Assembly: GCA_963971535.1 (NCBI GenBank)
Contig: OZ020589.1
Coordinates: 95,786,324-95,850,323, forward strand
DNA from: Notolepis coatsorum
Taxonomy: Eukaryota; Chordata; Actinopteri; Aulopiformes; Paralepididae
Length of the DNA: 64,000 nucleotides
Reading direction: 5' to 3'
Shown piece by piece: positions 28,163 through 38,103 of this stretch. Every line of letters starts with the position of its first letter. Within the stretch, counting starts at the first letter, position 1. Under the pieces are notes generated by a model. It worked only from the letters and a program-made list of their open reading frames with translations. It was not told the origin of the DNA and did no database searches. Made by a program: the position numbers and the translations under genes.

Positions 28163-28345
28163 CTCCCCCACGCTATCTGCGTCTCTACAATTCGTAGCTG
28201 CATTTCTGCAGACCCCTCTCTGATTGGTTGAACTCCATTTCTGCAGACCCCTCCCATTTCTGCAGACCCCTCTCTGATTGGTTGAGCGAAGCCTCTCTCT
28301 GATTGGTTGAGCGAAGCCCCTTTTAAGGTACGCGCTTGGTTTGAG
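28163..28345 (-). promoter_or_regulatory. CCAAT-repeat promoter-like sequence, copy 1 (facing LINE A)
   Basis: On the minus strand it has three CAACCAATCAGAGAG motifs, alternating with GGGGTCTGCAGAAATGG blocks, then GAATTGTAGAGACGC. After the palindrome the shared sequence resumes (TCCTCCCCGATTTCA and an ETS-like CGGAAGTGT at 27,413-27,450). This order matches 31,690-31,880 on the plus strand. CCAAT boxes (NF-Y) plus an ETS motif are usual in housekeeping promoters. Confidence 0.6.
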
Positions 28346-28524
28346 CAAAGCCCCTCTCAGGTACGTGTTGTAAGGTTATCGCGGTGCTCGCGCCAAAAAA
28401 AGAAAAAAGATGCCGCACATTAATATGGCAGCAAATCTTAAAATACGCGTCAGCAATGATGAGCGTTTTCCCTGTACTCCGCCATGTGAATCTAATCTGG
28501 ATGCGTACCCTGAACTTATGGTAG

Positions 28525-28635
28525 GCATAGACATTTTCAATTCATCATCTTGTTTACATCAGGGTCCCCCATGTTCAATTCATGATAACATATATGACAT
28601 ACAGGTAGACAGATGGACAGTACTGCTACTACATC
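28525..28635 (-). mobile_element. LINE A 3' UTR fragment
   Basis: CATCTTGTTTACATCAGGGT, GTTCAATTCATGATAACATA and GACATACAGGTAGACAG match the family 3' UTR. Tail and flanks are missing. Confidence 0.65.
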
Positions 28636-28639
28636 CATG

Positions 28640-29705
28640 ACAGTTTCCTGGAGCCTCTGAACCCTCATGTGATGGGTGTATCCAGTGGGTCACAGGTCCT
28701 GGACAGGGGCGGATTTAGGATTGTAGGAGATCCGGGGCTTAGCCCAGATGGGCCCCCCCTTATTTTTTTTATTTTTTTTAATATTCTTTTATTTATTTAT
28801 TTTTTTCGTTTTTGGGCAGGCAAGGGGTGGTTTGGAGGGGGTCCGCCACAACCCCCTCCACGACAGATTTTTTTTGAATTTAATGAACCTGTACGTGCAA
28901 TTTCCTGCAATATAGAGCCTTCAATCTTGACCAATAAAGCTGCTCTTTTCACTATAAAACTCAGTTAACCATAACGTAGTTATGGTTAGATTTATATATT
29001 GGGGGGGGATATATCATATTTTTCATATAATCAAAAAGTGGTGGAGCAAGATCATACCTTTGCTCCCCCAAGTTCAATAGTGGGAGAGCAGAGATGCTCC
29101 GAATGCTCTTATGGCCAGGCGTCTATGATTCACTGATACAAAGTAAAATAGTGCAGTGCAATAAAATAGTTAGTCAAATAGAATAAAATAATGCAATAGT
29201 GCATTGCAATAAAATAGTTATCGTATTTTTTCGGGAGGCCGGTAAGGAGTGCATTACAGTAGTCGAGTTGGCTTGAGATAAAGGCATGGATCTGATTTTC
29301 AGCGTCCTTTTGATTTATAAATGGCCGTACTTTAGCTATGTTTCTAAGGTGGAAGAATTAAGTTTTTGTCAACTTGTTGATTGTGATTTAAAGCTTAGGT
29401 CTGAGTCTACCATAACACCAAGACTTAACTCACTCAAATACAGTTAGCAGCTGGATAGACCACAGATGGAAATTAGCTTCTGCTAATCTGGTGCAAACAT
29501 ATTTTCATGTAACAATGATGGCTTTTCAGAATACATCCGGGGCTTGAGCCCAGGTAGCCACCCCCTAGCTCCGCCCCTGGTCCTGGAGCCTCTGAATCTG
29601 AACCCTCATGTGATGGGTGTATCCAGTGGGTCACAGGTCCTGGAGCCTCTGAACCCTCATGTGACGGGTGTATCCGGTGGCCGTGGGTCACAGGTCACTC
29701 CAGAG
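28640..29705. repeat. ~51-bp tandem repeat split by a hAT element
   Basis: Three units contain GGAGCCTCTGAACCCTCATG and GTATCCAGTGGGTCACAGG; the first is at 28,650-28,700 and two lie at 29,583-29,700. A hAT element (28,704-29,579) separates them. Confidence 0.8.
28704..29579. mobile_element. hAT element (876 bp)
   Basis: Ends CAGGGGCGGATTTAGG and CTAGCTCCGCCCCTG, exact duplication GTCCTGGA (28,696-28,703, 29,580-29,587). It includes a piece of L2-like antisense sequence (29,235-29,270, GTAAGGAGTGCATTACAGTA). No transposase frame was recognised. Confidence 0.88.
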
Positions 29706-29970
29706 CTGAGCGACCAGACCACATTTATGGGAGCTGACGGCATTGAAGGTGGAGACTTGTTTTTTCAAAATTGTGTTCATTGTCATGGCCAATAGTCAAT
29801 GTATTACATGCATTTATTATAAATACAACAATTAAGTTGCTCAACACGTGGGATGTCCATTGGCAAGGCGTACCTCTAGGTGCTGACACCTCAAAGGCTC
29901 GATCTCCTCTGCTGACCATTTTTGAATTTATATAAATGTTTACACTAAAGTTCAAATAAAATATCATCTA

Positions 29971-30423
29971 TTGCTCCATCTTTTTTCAGCTGTTTTAGCC
30001 AGAGAGAGGTATCGGTCCCAATTGGAGGAGTTCAAAGAGGAGTTCCACGAAATGCTGACCAATGAGGAACTTCAAGGGGGAGCGTCAGCCATGATAAAGA
30101 TCTTCAATCAGCTGAAGGGGAATCCCTCCAAGCTGCTGTCAGCTCTACACACCTTCGGCCGCTCTGGTATCAGCCATGCATCAAAACGTGCACACGCGCT
30201 CAGGCGAGTCGCTAACCGTGCTGGGCCAAGCATAGCGGCTCAACCCACCTCTGTTGCCCGTCGTAAAATGAAGCTCGGGGGTCGACGCCGGCTCGCTGCG
30301 GGGAGGCCGAAGAAAAGTGTGGTGAGCACAGACCATCGCTATAGTTTCCCAACGGGAGTAAAGTCTGGAACGCACCACAGCCTGTCACAAGCAGTAGAGA
30401 TGTGTCATAGCAATCCGAAGTGA
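29971..30423 (+). CDS. Unassigned exon-like ORF, basic C terminus
   Basis: About 147 residues follow a good acceptor (TTTTTTCAG at about 29,989): VLARERYRSQLEEFKEEFHE, then MLTNEELQGGASAMIKIFNQ, LKGNPSKLLSALHTFGRSG, and a basic tail with ARRKMKLGGRRRLAAGRPKK. It ends SQAVEMCHSNPK. The middle may be a helical domain, and the tail looks nucleic-acid binding or a nuclear signal. I do not recognise the family. A terminal exon of a DNA transposon is likely given the surroundings, and a cellular gene is not excluded. The upstream frame at 29,544-29,760 could be an earlier exon. Confidence 0.4.
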   Translation: MLHLFSAVLARERYRSQLEEFKEEFHEMLTNEELQGGASAMIKIFNQLKGNPSKLLSALHTFGRSGISHASKRAHALRRVANRAGPSIAAQPTSVARRKMKLGGRRRLAAGRPKKSVVSTDHRYSFPTGVKSGTHHSLSQAVEMCHSNPK

Positions 30424-30539
30424 CATTGACCACCAATATAGCATGTACATAAAGACCCAGTGCCTCATCCGGAGCTAACAGTGTATTGCACTACCACAGG
30501 ACCTAGCATGTCCTACCATGCTCTGTAAATAACTCATGT

Positions 30540-30925
30540 ACATATACTGATATGCATGCCCTACTTTGTTTACTTGTTTTATTACCGATATGCATGCCCT
30601 ACTCTGTTTACTTGTTTTATTACCGATATGCATGCCCTACTCTGTTTACTTGTTTTATTACCGATATGCATGCCCTACTCTGTTTACTTGTTTTATTGCA
30701 CAATGTCGTTCTATTGACGGGACCTAAATAACCTATGTACATATACCGATATGCCCTACTCTGTTTACTTGTTTTATTACTGATATGCATGCCCTACTCT
30801 GTTTACTTGTTTTATTGCACAATGGCGTTCTATTGACGGGACCTAAATAACTTATGTACATATACCGATATGCCCTACTCTGTTTACTTGTTTTATTGCA
30901 CAATGTCGTTCTATTGGATTCTATT
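30540..30925. repeat. 38-bp tandem repeat with a longer higher-order unit
   Basis: Units contain GATATGCATGCCCTACTCTG and TTTACTTGTTTTATTAC. Some are joined by a ~70-bp block with TTCTATTGACGGGACCTAAA. The array leads into ATTTCATTGTAAACTTGTAT then AATAAAC, which looks like the 3' end of the ORF unit at 29,971. Confidence 0.88.
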
Positions 30926-31109
30926 ATATGTTATTACTATTGTATTATGCACATCGTTGCGGGCAAGACCACCCACATTTCATTGTAAACTTGTATGCAA
31001 ATAAACAACTTGTGACAAATAACTCTTGACTTGACTTGACCACCAGCCTCTCTCTCTTAAGGCATTAACTGGGTTAATTAATCTAAATGTTATATTGTAA
31101 CTGTCTAGT

Positions 31110-31288
31110 TATTGATTGATTGAATTGATTGAAAACTTTAACAGATTGCAGAATGGGTACAGTACACAGTACAGCTCAATACATACAATTGTTAAGGGAA
31201 TGCAGACCCCAGAGAAAGACTTTCGTCTTGTTTACATCAGGGTCCCCCATTTTCAATTCATCGTAACATATGACATACAGATAGACAA
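31110..31288 (-). mobile_element. LINE A 3' UTR insert (about 175 bp) with ~30-bp duplication
   Basis: Tail (GATT)n, TTTAACAGATTGCAGAATGG, and truncation inside the 3' UTR. The flanks repeat AACTGGGTTAAT and CTAAATGTTA (31,066-31,100 and 31,287-31,316), a diverged target-site duplication. Confidence 0.8.
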
Positions 31289-31684
31289 CTGGGTTAATCT
31301 AAATGTTACATTGTACAGTAAGTGGGGAGTGTAAACAAGTTGAACGCTGGCTGTGTTGTGAAATGTGAATAAACCGTGAAGTCACGCGAAATAACGTTAT
31401 ACGCGAAGCTATACAAACCAATTACATAATCCTATCCAACATGTGTAAAGGCACACACAACATATTCCAGTTAACGGTATATTTTTTTAATGATTCGTTA
31501 TGGCGTAATCAATACTTCCATGCGTATAAATTGCGTTCGCAACCTCCATGTTTTGGGGCTATTCATCAGAAAACTCGGATCCGGGATTCGGCTCCCATCC
31601 GTCGGGCAACAACCGTGGGTTTTCAGCCTCTCTCTCTGGAGTTAACGGAGTTTCGACTGCTGGCTAGAGGAGCTTGTCTCGGCT

Positions 31685-31890
31685 CATGCGGGGGGCCAAT
31701 CAGATAGGGGCTTCGCTCAACCAATCAGAGAGGGGTCTGCAGAAATGGGAGGAGTCTGCAGAAATGGCCTCAACCAATCAGAGAGGGGTCTGCAGAAATG
31801 CGGCTACGAATTGTAGAGACGCCCGCTATCTCCTCCCCGATTTCAGAATCCCGGAAGTGTTGCGGTGGTGTCGGAAGCAGCGACAGAGAA
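31685..31890 (+). promoter_or_regulatory. CCAAT-repeat/ETS promoter-like sequence, copy 2 (facing gtf3a)
   Basis: Contains GGCCAATCAGATAGGGG, CAACCAATCAGAGAGGGG twice, GTCTGCAGAAATG three times, GAATTGTAGAGACGC, CTCCTCCCCGATTTCAG and the ETS-like CCCGGAAGTGTTG. It points to gtf3a. If the LINE (31,900-32,816) and the TIR element (32,850-34,042) are removed, this block lies about 120 bp from the gtf3a start codon, a normal promoter distance. Confidence 0.6.
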
Positions 31891-31899
31891 AACACAACG

Positions 31900-32829
31900 C
31901 TTGTGAAGTTTGTGACCTTCCTCGAGTTACAATGAATATACAGAGTAGTAAGGCTGAAATCCAAAGTATAGTCAAACTAAAGGTTAAGGAAAAATGGAAA
32001 GTCATGTGGGATAGATAATGAGAGGTCAGGGAGATGGTTTTATGGGGTGCAAAAAAGGGTGGGTTGGAGTAGGGCTACTAGTAGAAACAAGCAAGAAGAG
32101 GACGTGTTTACAAGAATGAGGTTGGGACATACAGGGTTGAACAGTACGTTAGTAAAGTTTAAAAAAGCATACTAATGAACAATGTGAGTGCAGTGTTAGT
32201 CAGGAAACGGTAGAACATGTCCCCCCCCCCCCACCTCCAATGTACAGCCCCCACCCACCCAACCTCCAATGTACAGTTTCTACGTCAAATGTATATACAC
32301 TCTTTTTCTGGACACTTTTGTATCACAAACAGTACTGTATTTGCAAATCTGATATGTCATAAATGTATAGATGTAGCAGTACTGTCTATCTGTATGTCAT
32401 ATATGTTATGATGAATTGAAAATGGGGGACCCTGATGTAAACAAGACGAAAGTCTTTCTCTGGTCTGCATCCCCTTAACAATTGTATGTATTGAGCTGTA
32501 CTGTACTGTACCCATTCTGCAATCTGTTAATAAACTTTTCAATCAATCAATCAATCAATCAATAGAACGGTGTATATTATATCAACGGCAAAGAACAGTT
32601 CTTATCAGGAATTTGCAGAGTGAAAAGATAGCACTTAAAATAGCTGACATATTGCAAAGAAATTCTGGAGAAGTTTGTATGAAGAGTTTATAAAAAAAAT
32701 TGAGAACTGGTTTATTTTATAGGATTTAGAACATCCAGATCCACACTCCTTATCAGTAGATGGCGGTAATGCTCATCGAAAGTGATTGCCAACCGCCAAT
32801 AAAATAGAAAAGAAGAAGAAAACACAACG
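31900..32829 (+). mobile_element. I-type LINE 3' fragment with (GAA)n end, split by a LINE A tail
   Basis: The frames read AEIQSIVKLKVKEKWKVMWD, RMRLGHTGLNSTLVKFKKA and SQETVEHV. After the nested insert they read QRTVLIRNLQSEKIALKIAD. These resemble the RNase H-bearing C terminus of I-clade LINEs. The 3' end has GTAGATGGCGGTAATGC and GCCAACCGCCAATAAAATAG, then (GAA)n. The exact duplication AGAAAACACAACG flanks it (31,887-31,899, 32,817-32,829). Confidence 0.72.
32222..32571 (+). mobile_element. LINE A 3' UTR nested in the I-type LINE
   Basis: Starts in a C run, contains CCTCCAATGTACAGTTTCTA and AACAAGACGAAAGTCTTTCT, and ends with (TCAA)n. The flanks share TAGAAC. Confidence 0.85.
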
Positions 32830-32849
32830 TGATCACTGTGCAATCATGG

Positions 32850-34042
32850 TGCGTTCACGTCAGGTGGGAAGAAGCGGACGAACCAGATGACATCTCGTTG
32901 CTACAACTAGGAAGCATTCACGCGTTGAACTCGAGGAAACGCCCACATCCAAGATGGCGATAGCCTACTGTAATTAGCCTACTGCTAACCTATTGCTACA
33001 AGTCGTTAGCAAGTTACTTTAAAATAACTGTAGACGAACAGCAGCAAGTATAGCTCGTTTTTCATATGAAGAGTACAGCAGTATGATTGTATTATTCTGA
33101 TTATGTGATCAAAGTGATCATTTTGATTTGTATTGCCGACATCGCCGTCAAGCTTGCTGCCATGATGGTTGATACTTCCGCATTTCGGGACGCGAAGTGG
33201 GAGATATCGGGGTATATAAAAAACTCCCATATGACCTAGTAGGAATTACCACTAGGAGCAGGCATGCGTTGTTCATGGCACGGGGTACCACTCAGTGGTA
33301 CCTCACTGAGTATTAAAGATTTGAGCAGAAGCGCGTGCACGCACATGCACGCGCTCGCGAGAACGCGCTGCGCTCGGCTCGGATCGTTGTGTTTACCTGC
33401 GGCGCTACCTCGCATTATCATAACAATAGCCGCTATAGGCTGGTGTCTTCAACCAGTCTGGGACTCTTTGTGATGTAAATATGGAACGTCCCAAGTCAAT
33501 TCCGAATTGACAACTGTTTTGATTCAACTCCCCACCCACCACCACTCACCCCCGGACAACAACACACTCTCCAAACAGCAGCAACCCGGGACATTCCATA
33601 TCTACATCACAAACTTCGGGACTGAGTAGATAATTAATTAATCTTCTCTTTATTTTTATTATTTATATTAAAACTGAATCAAACCATAAACAAGGTTGCC
33701 TGTTGGGATGTTAGATCCTAATGTGAAAAACTGATTTTATATGTCTGCACTTTATGTGCTCATTTTATGCCTGTCTTAATTCTGTTGTGAAGCACTTTGA
33801 GCTGCAGTTTCTGTATGAAAGGCTATACAAACAAAGTGTATTATTGTGCGCGAGGGAACATATGCGCATGCGCGCGGGGCCGCGCGTGCGTGTGCACGCG
33901 CGCGTGCGCGCGGCGTCATTATCCTGCGTGGCGGCTCAGCCCATAATAACAACGCAACGCTGACTAGGAGGCTGACGTGAATGGCTTTTCCCAGTCGGAA
34001 GCTGGTTCTTCCGCTTCTTCCCACCTGACGTGAACGCACCAT
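32850..34042. mobile_element. 1.2-kb terminal-inverted-repeat element upstream of gtf3a
   Basis: Ends TGGTGCGTTCACGTCAGGTG and CACCTGACGTGAACGCACCA are perfect inverted repeats, extended by GGAAGAAGCGG. The flanks show TCA on both sides (32,847-32,849, 34,043-34,045), so a 3-bp duplication is possible. It is a composite: inside are an inverted-repeat pair (33,462-33,500 / 33,588-33,628), a retroelement 3' end (33,660-33,845) and a GC-rich alternating tract. It ends 37 bp before the gtf3a ATG. Confidence 0.75.
33660..33845 (+). mobile_element. Retroelement 3' end shared with 46,310-46,490
   Basis: Both copies have CCATAAACAAGGTTG or CAATAAACAAGGTGG, GGGATGTTAGATCCTAAT and GAAAAACTGATTTTATATG, then the TGTATGAAAGG end. 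Confidence 0.7.
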
Positions 34043-34079
34043 CAGTCTCGTCTGGAATTTTAAAGACAACACTACAGAC

Positions 34080-35066
34080 ATGGAGACTACACGGGAACCA
34101 TTCAAACGTTTTATTTGCTCATTTCCCGACTGTGAGGCTCGTTACAACAAAGAGTGGAAACTCGACGCCCACATGTGCAAACACACGGGACTGAAGCCTT
34201 ACACTTGTTGTGAACGCGATGGCTGCGGGAAGTCATTCTGCACCAAATACCATTTGTTGCGGCACGAACAGAGTCACAGCGGCGAGAGGCCATTCCACTG
34301 CACCGTTGACGACTGTACAGACGCATTCACCACGAATTCAAACCGGCAGAAACACGTCAATCGCATTCACGGCCGAGAGCGGAAACAATACGTGTGCAAC
34401 TTCGACGGCTGTGGACTGGCGTTCAAGAAAAACAAGCAACTGAAGTCTCACCAGTGCGAGCAACACACTCAACTTCCTCCCCACCAGTGCACGTTCTCAG
34501 GCTGCCAGCAGCGCTTCACTTTGCCCAGCAAGCTGAGACGTCACGAGAAGGTGCACAGAGGTTACCCCTGCGAGGAGGAAGGCTGCTCGTTCACAGGGAA
34601 GACCTGGACCGAGTACACTAAGCACAGGAAGGATTCACACAAGAAGACCTTAGTACAGTGTGACCAGTGTGACAAGGAGTTTCGGGACGCGTGGTTCCTC
34701 CAGCAGCACAAGCGGGTTCACTCTGACGTCCGGCAGGTGCTGAAGTGCCCCCGAGAGGGCTGCGAGAGGTCCTTCACCACAGCCTTCAACCTGCAGAGCC
34801 ACGTCAGGTCCTTCCACGAAGAGCAGCGGCCCTTCGTCTGCCCCCACGACGGCTGCGGGAAGACGTTCGCCATGAAGCAGAGTCTGCAGCGCCACAGCGT
34901 CGCGGTGCACGACCCCGAGAGGACTAAGATGACGAAGCCTCGGCCCAAACGAAGCCTGGCTTCGAGGCTGAGTGGTCACAAGCCCAAAAAGAAACCCGTC
35001 TGTAAGAAGCTGCGAGACGATTTGGAGCTAGTTTCTCCGTTAAATACGGAGTTGATTCTTAAATGA
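34080..35066 (+). CDS. gtf3a: Transcription factor IIIA, single-exon gene
   Basis: 328 codons, intact. TFIIIA binds the internal control region of 5S rRNA genes to recruit TFIIIC, and also binds 5S RNA. Nine C2H2 fingers are visible, starting CSFPDCEARYNKEWKLDAH, CERDGCGKSFCTKYHLLRH, CTVDDCTDAFTTNSNRQKH, CNFDGCGLAFKKNKQLKSH, CTFSGCQQRFTLPSKLRRH, CEEEGCSFTGKTWTEYTKH, CDQCDKEFRDAWFLQQH, CPREGCERSFTTAFNLQSH and CPHDGCGKTFAMKQSLQRH. The TFIIIA hallmarks FHEEQRPFVC and KRSLASRLSG follow the last finger. A basic C terminus (KPKKKPVCKKLRD) may be a nuclear signal. The start has METTREPFKRFICSF with no other in-frame ATG upstream. Vertebrate GTF3A genes are normally multi-exon, so an intronless intact copy suggests a retrogene or complete intron loss. 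No poly(A) scar or flanking duplication was seen, so it is not recent. The oocyte 5S-binding relative p43 is a weaker alternative. Confidence 0.93.
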   Translation: METTREPFKRFICSFPDCEARYNKEWKLDAHMCKHTGLKPYTCCERDGCGKSFCTKYHLLRHEQSHSGERPFHCTVDDCTDAFTTNSNRQKHVNRIHGRERKQYVCNFDGCGLAFKKNKQLKSHQCEQHTQLPPHQCTFSGCQQRFTLPSKLRRHEKVHRGYPCEEEGCSFTGKTWTEYTKHRKDSHKKTLVQCDQCDKEFRDAWFLQQHKRVHSDVRQVLKCPREGCERSFTTAFNLQSHVRSFHEEQRPFVCPHDGCGKTFAMKQSLQRHSVAVHDPERTKMTKPRPKRSLASRLSGHKPKKKPVCKKLRDDLELVSPLNTELILK

Positions 35067-35365
35067 AGTACTACTTAATATCTAACAGTTTCTACTTGCC
35101 CCCCTGTCTGAAGCGGGTAAGACGGGTCCAGCTGCGCCTGTTATGAACCCAGCTTTGGGAACCAGCCAACCACTCATCTTACCTGTGTGAAAGTATAATG
35201 TGTAATTATACAAAGGAATTCAAGCAATTATGCAACCTTTTCACTGCCCGTCCTGATTCTGAGTTTGAAATGTTTTAAACATCTGCTGATTTCGTTACCT
35301 TTACTGAATTGTATAGAATCTGACCTTAGTTTCGGGTTACTGGACATAACCCATTTTTCTCTTAA

Positions 35366-36094
35366 AGGGATATTTCACTTTAGTAGAACTTGTAAACAAT
35401 CGGCAGTCTTACCTCTATCTAAAGTTAGCGACCACTGCTGTCCTTGTCGTCTGCTGTCCACACCACCATTCCTCCCAGGTGTCAGGCTCCTCATTAATTT
35501 CTTTCATTTTGAAGACCAAGTCTAAATATCTGACACTTCTGACTATCTGACTTATCTAAATATACACTTCTGAATTATAAACAAATAATACAGAAATATT
35601 GTTTTGAATACTTGTTTTTTGGAGCGAATGTTGTAATTTTCAAATGATGAGTAGGCTATAGGAACTATTTCTCACCTGAGGTGTAGTTTGACCAACTCAA
35701 ACTTCTCACAAAATGTAGAATCTGTCTTTCAGCAAGGCAGCACGTAACTAGTATGGTAACCACTCAAACCTACAACAAATTGACTGGATCTGCTTTTTAT
35801 TTTTGAATGGGAATACACCTCGAAAATCAAACACGTACTTTTGACTCAACTGTCTGTTTTATTGAAATTTGCACAGCAGTAGTTTGTTTATACTTTAGAA
35901 GTATGATATTTAGACTTGATCCTCATAATGAATGGAAGTGAATGAGGAGCCTGACACCTGGGAGGAATGGTGGTGTTGACAGCAGACGACAGCGACAGCA
36001 GTGGTCACTAGCTTACTTGTACAGTAGATGACTTTAGACAGAGGGAAGACTGATTGACTGATTTGTGATCAGTTCTACTAAACTGAATATCCCT
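35366..36094. mobile_element. TTAA-flanked fold-back MITE (729 bp)
   Basis: Starts AGGGATATTTCACTTTAGTA and ends TACTAAACTGAATATCCCT. TTAA lies on both sides (35,362-35,365, 36,095-36,098). The inner parts are also inverted (CACCACCATTCCTCCCAGGT / ACCTGGGAGGAATGGTGGTG). TTAA is the piggyBac target. Truncated relatives are at 43,342 and around 75-150. It lies in the gtf3a 3' flank. Confidence 0.8.
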
Positions 36095-36112
36095 TTAACA
36101 TTAGTCTGCCAA

Positions 36113-36592
36113 GGGCGGCTAGGTGGTGTAGTGGGCAAGGCACTCGCCACCAGTGTGGAGACGCTAGGATTCGCGTGTTCGAATCCAGCTCTCCACATTG
36201 TTTTCAGTTTAGCTGGTCGTCCGCAGTAATACACATTGGCCGTATTACGGGGAGGGAAAACTGAAGGGTGGGGATCGAACGTTGTGAACAAGCGACTCCT
36301 ACAAGTCGGTTGGTGCGCCTGCGCAGTAGAATCAGGAAGTGTCGGGGGCAGCGTGAGCCTCCCACGCGTTACTCCTCGACACTGAGAGATCGAGCTGCGC
36401 AGGTGAAAAGATGCGACTGCTGTTACCTCAAGTACCGGAGGGGACTTGTGCTATGTATGACTTAGTCCACATTGCAGCCGGCTTGTGGGAGGCAAGAAAC
36501 AGCGTTCGTGACAGGGGAGGGTTGAATTGGATGATACGAAATTGGGATGGGAGAAAATATAGAAAAATGGGAGAAAAAGTGGATAAAAAAAA
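36113..36592 (+). mobile_element. tRNA-like SINE, copy 2 (480 bp)
   Basis: Head GGGCGGCTAGGTGGTGTAGT, B box TGTTCGAATCC, A-rich end GTGGATAAAAAAAAA. The exact 16-bp duplication AACATTAGTCTGCCAA flanks it (36,097-36,112, 36,593-36,608). Confidence 0.87.
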
Positions 36593-36674
36593 AACATTAG
36601 TCTGCCAAAAATGCAGAAAATCGAGTCACTTATTTTTTGACATGTTACATGATCAATATTAATACCCTGTTTTA

Positions 36675-37205
36675 CCCACATGCAATATCTAATACTAGTA
36701 TCGGTATCTGCATCAATATCTAATACTAGTATCGTTATCTGCATCAATATCTAATACTAGTATCAGTATCCGTGCATCAATATCTAATACTAGTATCGGT
36801 ATCCAAGCATCAATATCTAATACTAGTATCAGTATCCATGCATAAATATCATACTAGTATCGGTATACGTGCATCAATATCTAATACTAGTATCAGTATA
36901 CGTGCATCAATATCTAATATCAGTATCCTGCATCAATACCTAATACTAGTATCAATATCTAATAGTATCTGCATCAATATCTAATACTAGTATCAGTATC
37001 TGTGCAGTAATATGATGTCTAATACTAGTATCGGTATCTGCATCAATATATAATACTAGTATCTGTATCTGCATCAATATCTAATACTTGTATCAGTATC
37101 CGTGCATAAATATCCAATATTTAGTATCACTATCTGTGCATCAATATCTAATATAATACTAATATCGGTATCTGCATCGATATCCAATACTAGTACATGG
37201 TATCT
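36675..37205. repeat. ~30-bp minisatellite, about 18 units
   Basis: Units vary around CATCAATATCTAATACTAGT followed by ATCGGTATCTG or ATCAGTATCCGTG. Lengths vary from about 24 to 33 bp. Confidence 0.92.
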
Positions 37206-38086
37206 GCAGGGTATTCAAAAGTTATTGGTTAAGTCGTTGACTCCAGAGTTTTGTTCCCTGTGGGTTAAAATATCAGTTGGACATCACATTTTCGTCTAGA
37301 AGCAAGTGCTTATTTTTGGACATCAAAGCCATTATTTTGTGCGCTATGGTGTAGCCAATTATAAAATAAATTGTGCATGAATATTATTTGTATTAATGTG
37401 TCTGTCCACAATTTCTTTCTTAACTTTTTTTTTTATAAATTATTTACAAAAAGCATTTTTTTTTTTTTTTTTTTTAACAATACATGTATGGAACCGTTTT
37501 AGATGCAAAGCACCTAGGCCAACAATGTCCCTAACACAGATTATCTCGGTCACGATTACCCTCAACCCCTAGCGACGGCTCACGAGTATGGTACAGCTGG
37601 AGCCTGGAAGATAACTTTGGCCTATGTCTCATATTATGTTTAATATTTAAGCAACACGTATTGTACCATATTAAAGGTATTTTTTGATGGCCATCACTGA
37701 TATAGCGTGTCTGGTCGGTAACATGAGTCTTTCAGTCCCTCTGCTCTGCAGTAAACAGAATTTTTTTTTCTGGTATCCCGTTCCCACTTTATCCAATTAG
37801 GAGAGGGCAAATTTCGCTTGGCAACATTTCTTGAAACAAGTAAACATATCTAGGGTTCTCTCTCCTGATTGGATAAACAAATACCACTTACAGCACCTTT
37901 AAAATATGACTGCTAAGCTTAGGCTCTCATGAAGATGTTGTAGCTTGCCATTTACCATATATATTTTTATAACCCTTCATGTTTTTGATCCTCACCCATT
38001 GTTTACAGGTCTGGTGGACCCACAACATTATTGTAATTTTAAAACGATAACGCCATAAAATGTATGTAAAATACTTACCAGAAGTT
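37206..38086. other. Unassigned spacer
   Basis: No gene was found. A (T)n run lies at about 37,458-37,478. 37,790-37,890 has weak inverted-repeat character (TTATCCAATTAGGAGAG against CTCTCCTGATTGGATAA). The rest is not recognised. Confidence 0.4.
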
Positions 38087-38103
38087 AACTTTATCTCAGA
38101 TTG

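Noticed and set aside
34111..34979. Antisense frames across gtf3a
   Set aside because: Shadows of the conserved zinc-finger frame, with no start or splice support.
36113..36200. True tRNA genes at the SINE heads
   Set aside because: A and B boxes are present, but no proper cloverleaf or anticodon stem could be drawn, and each is part of a 470-480-bp insert with duplications.
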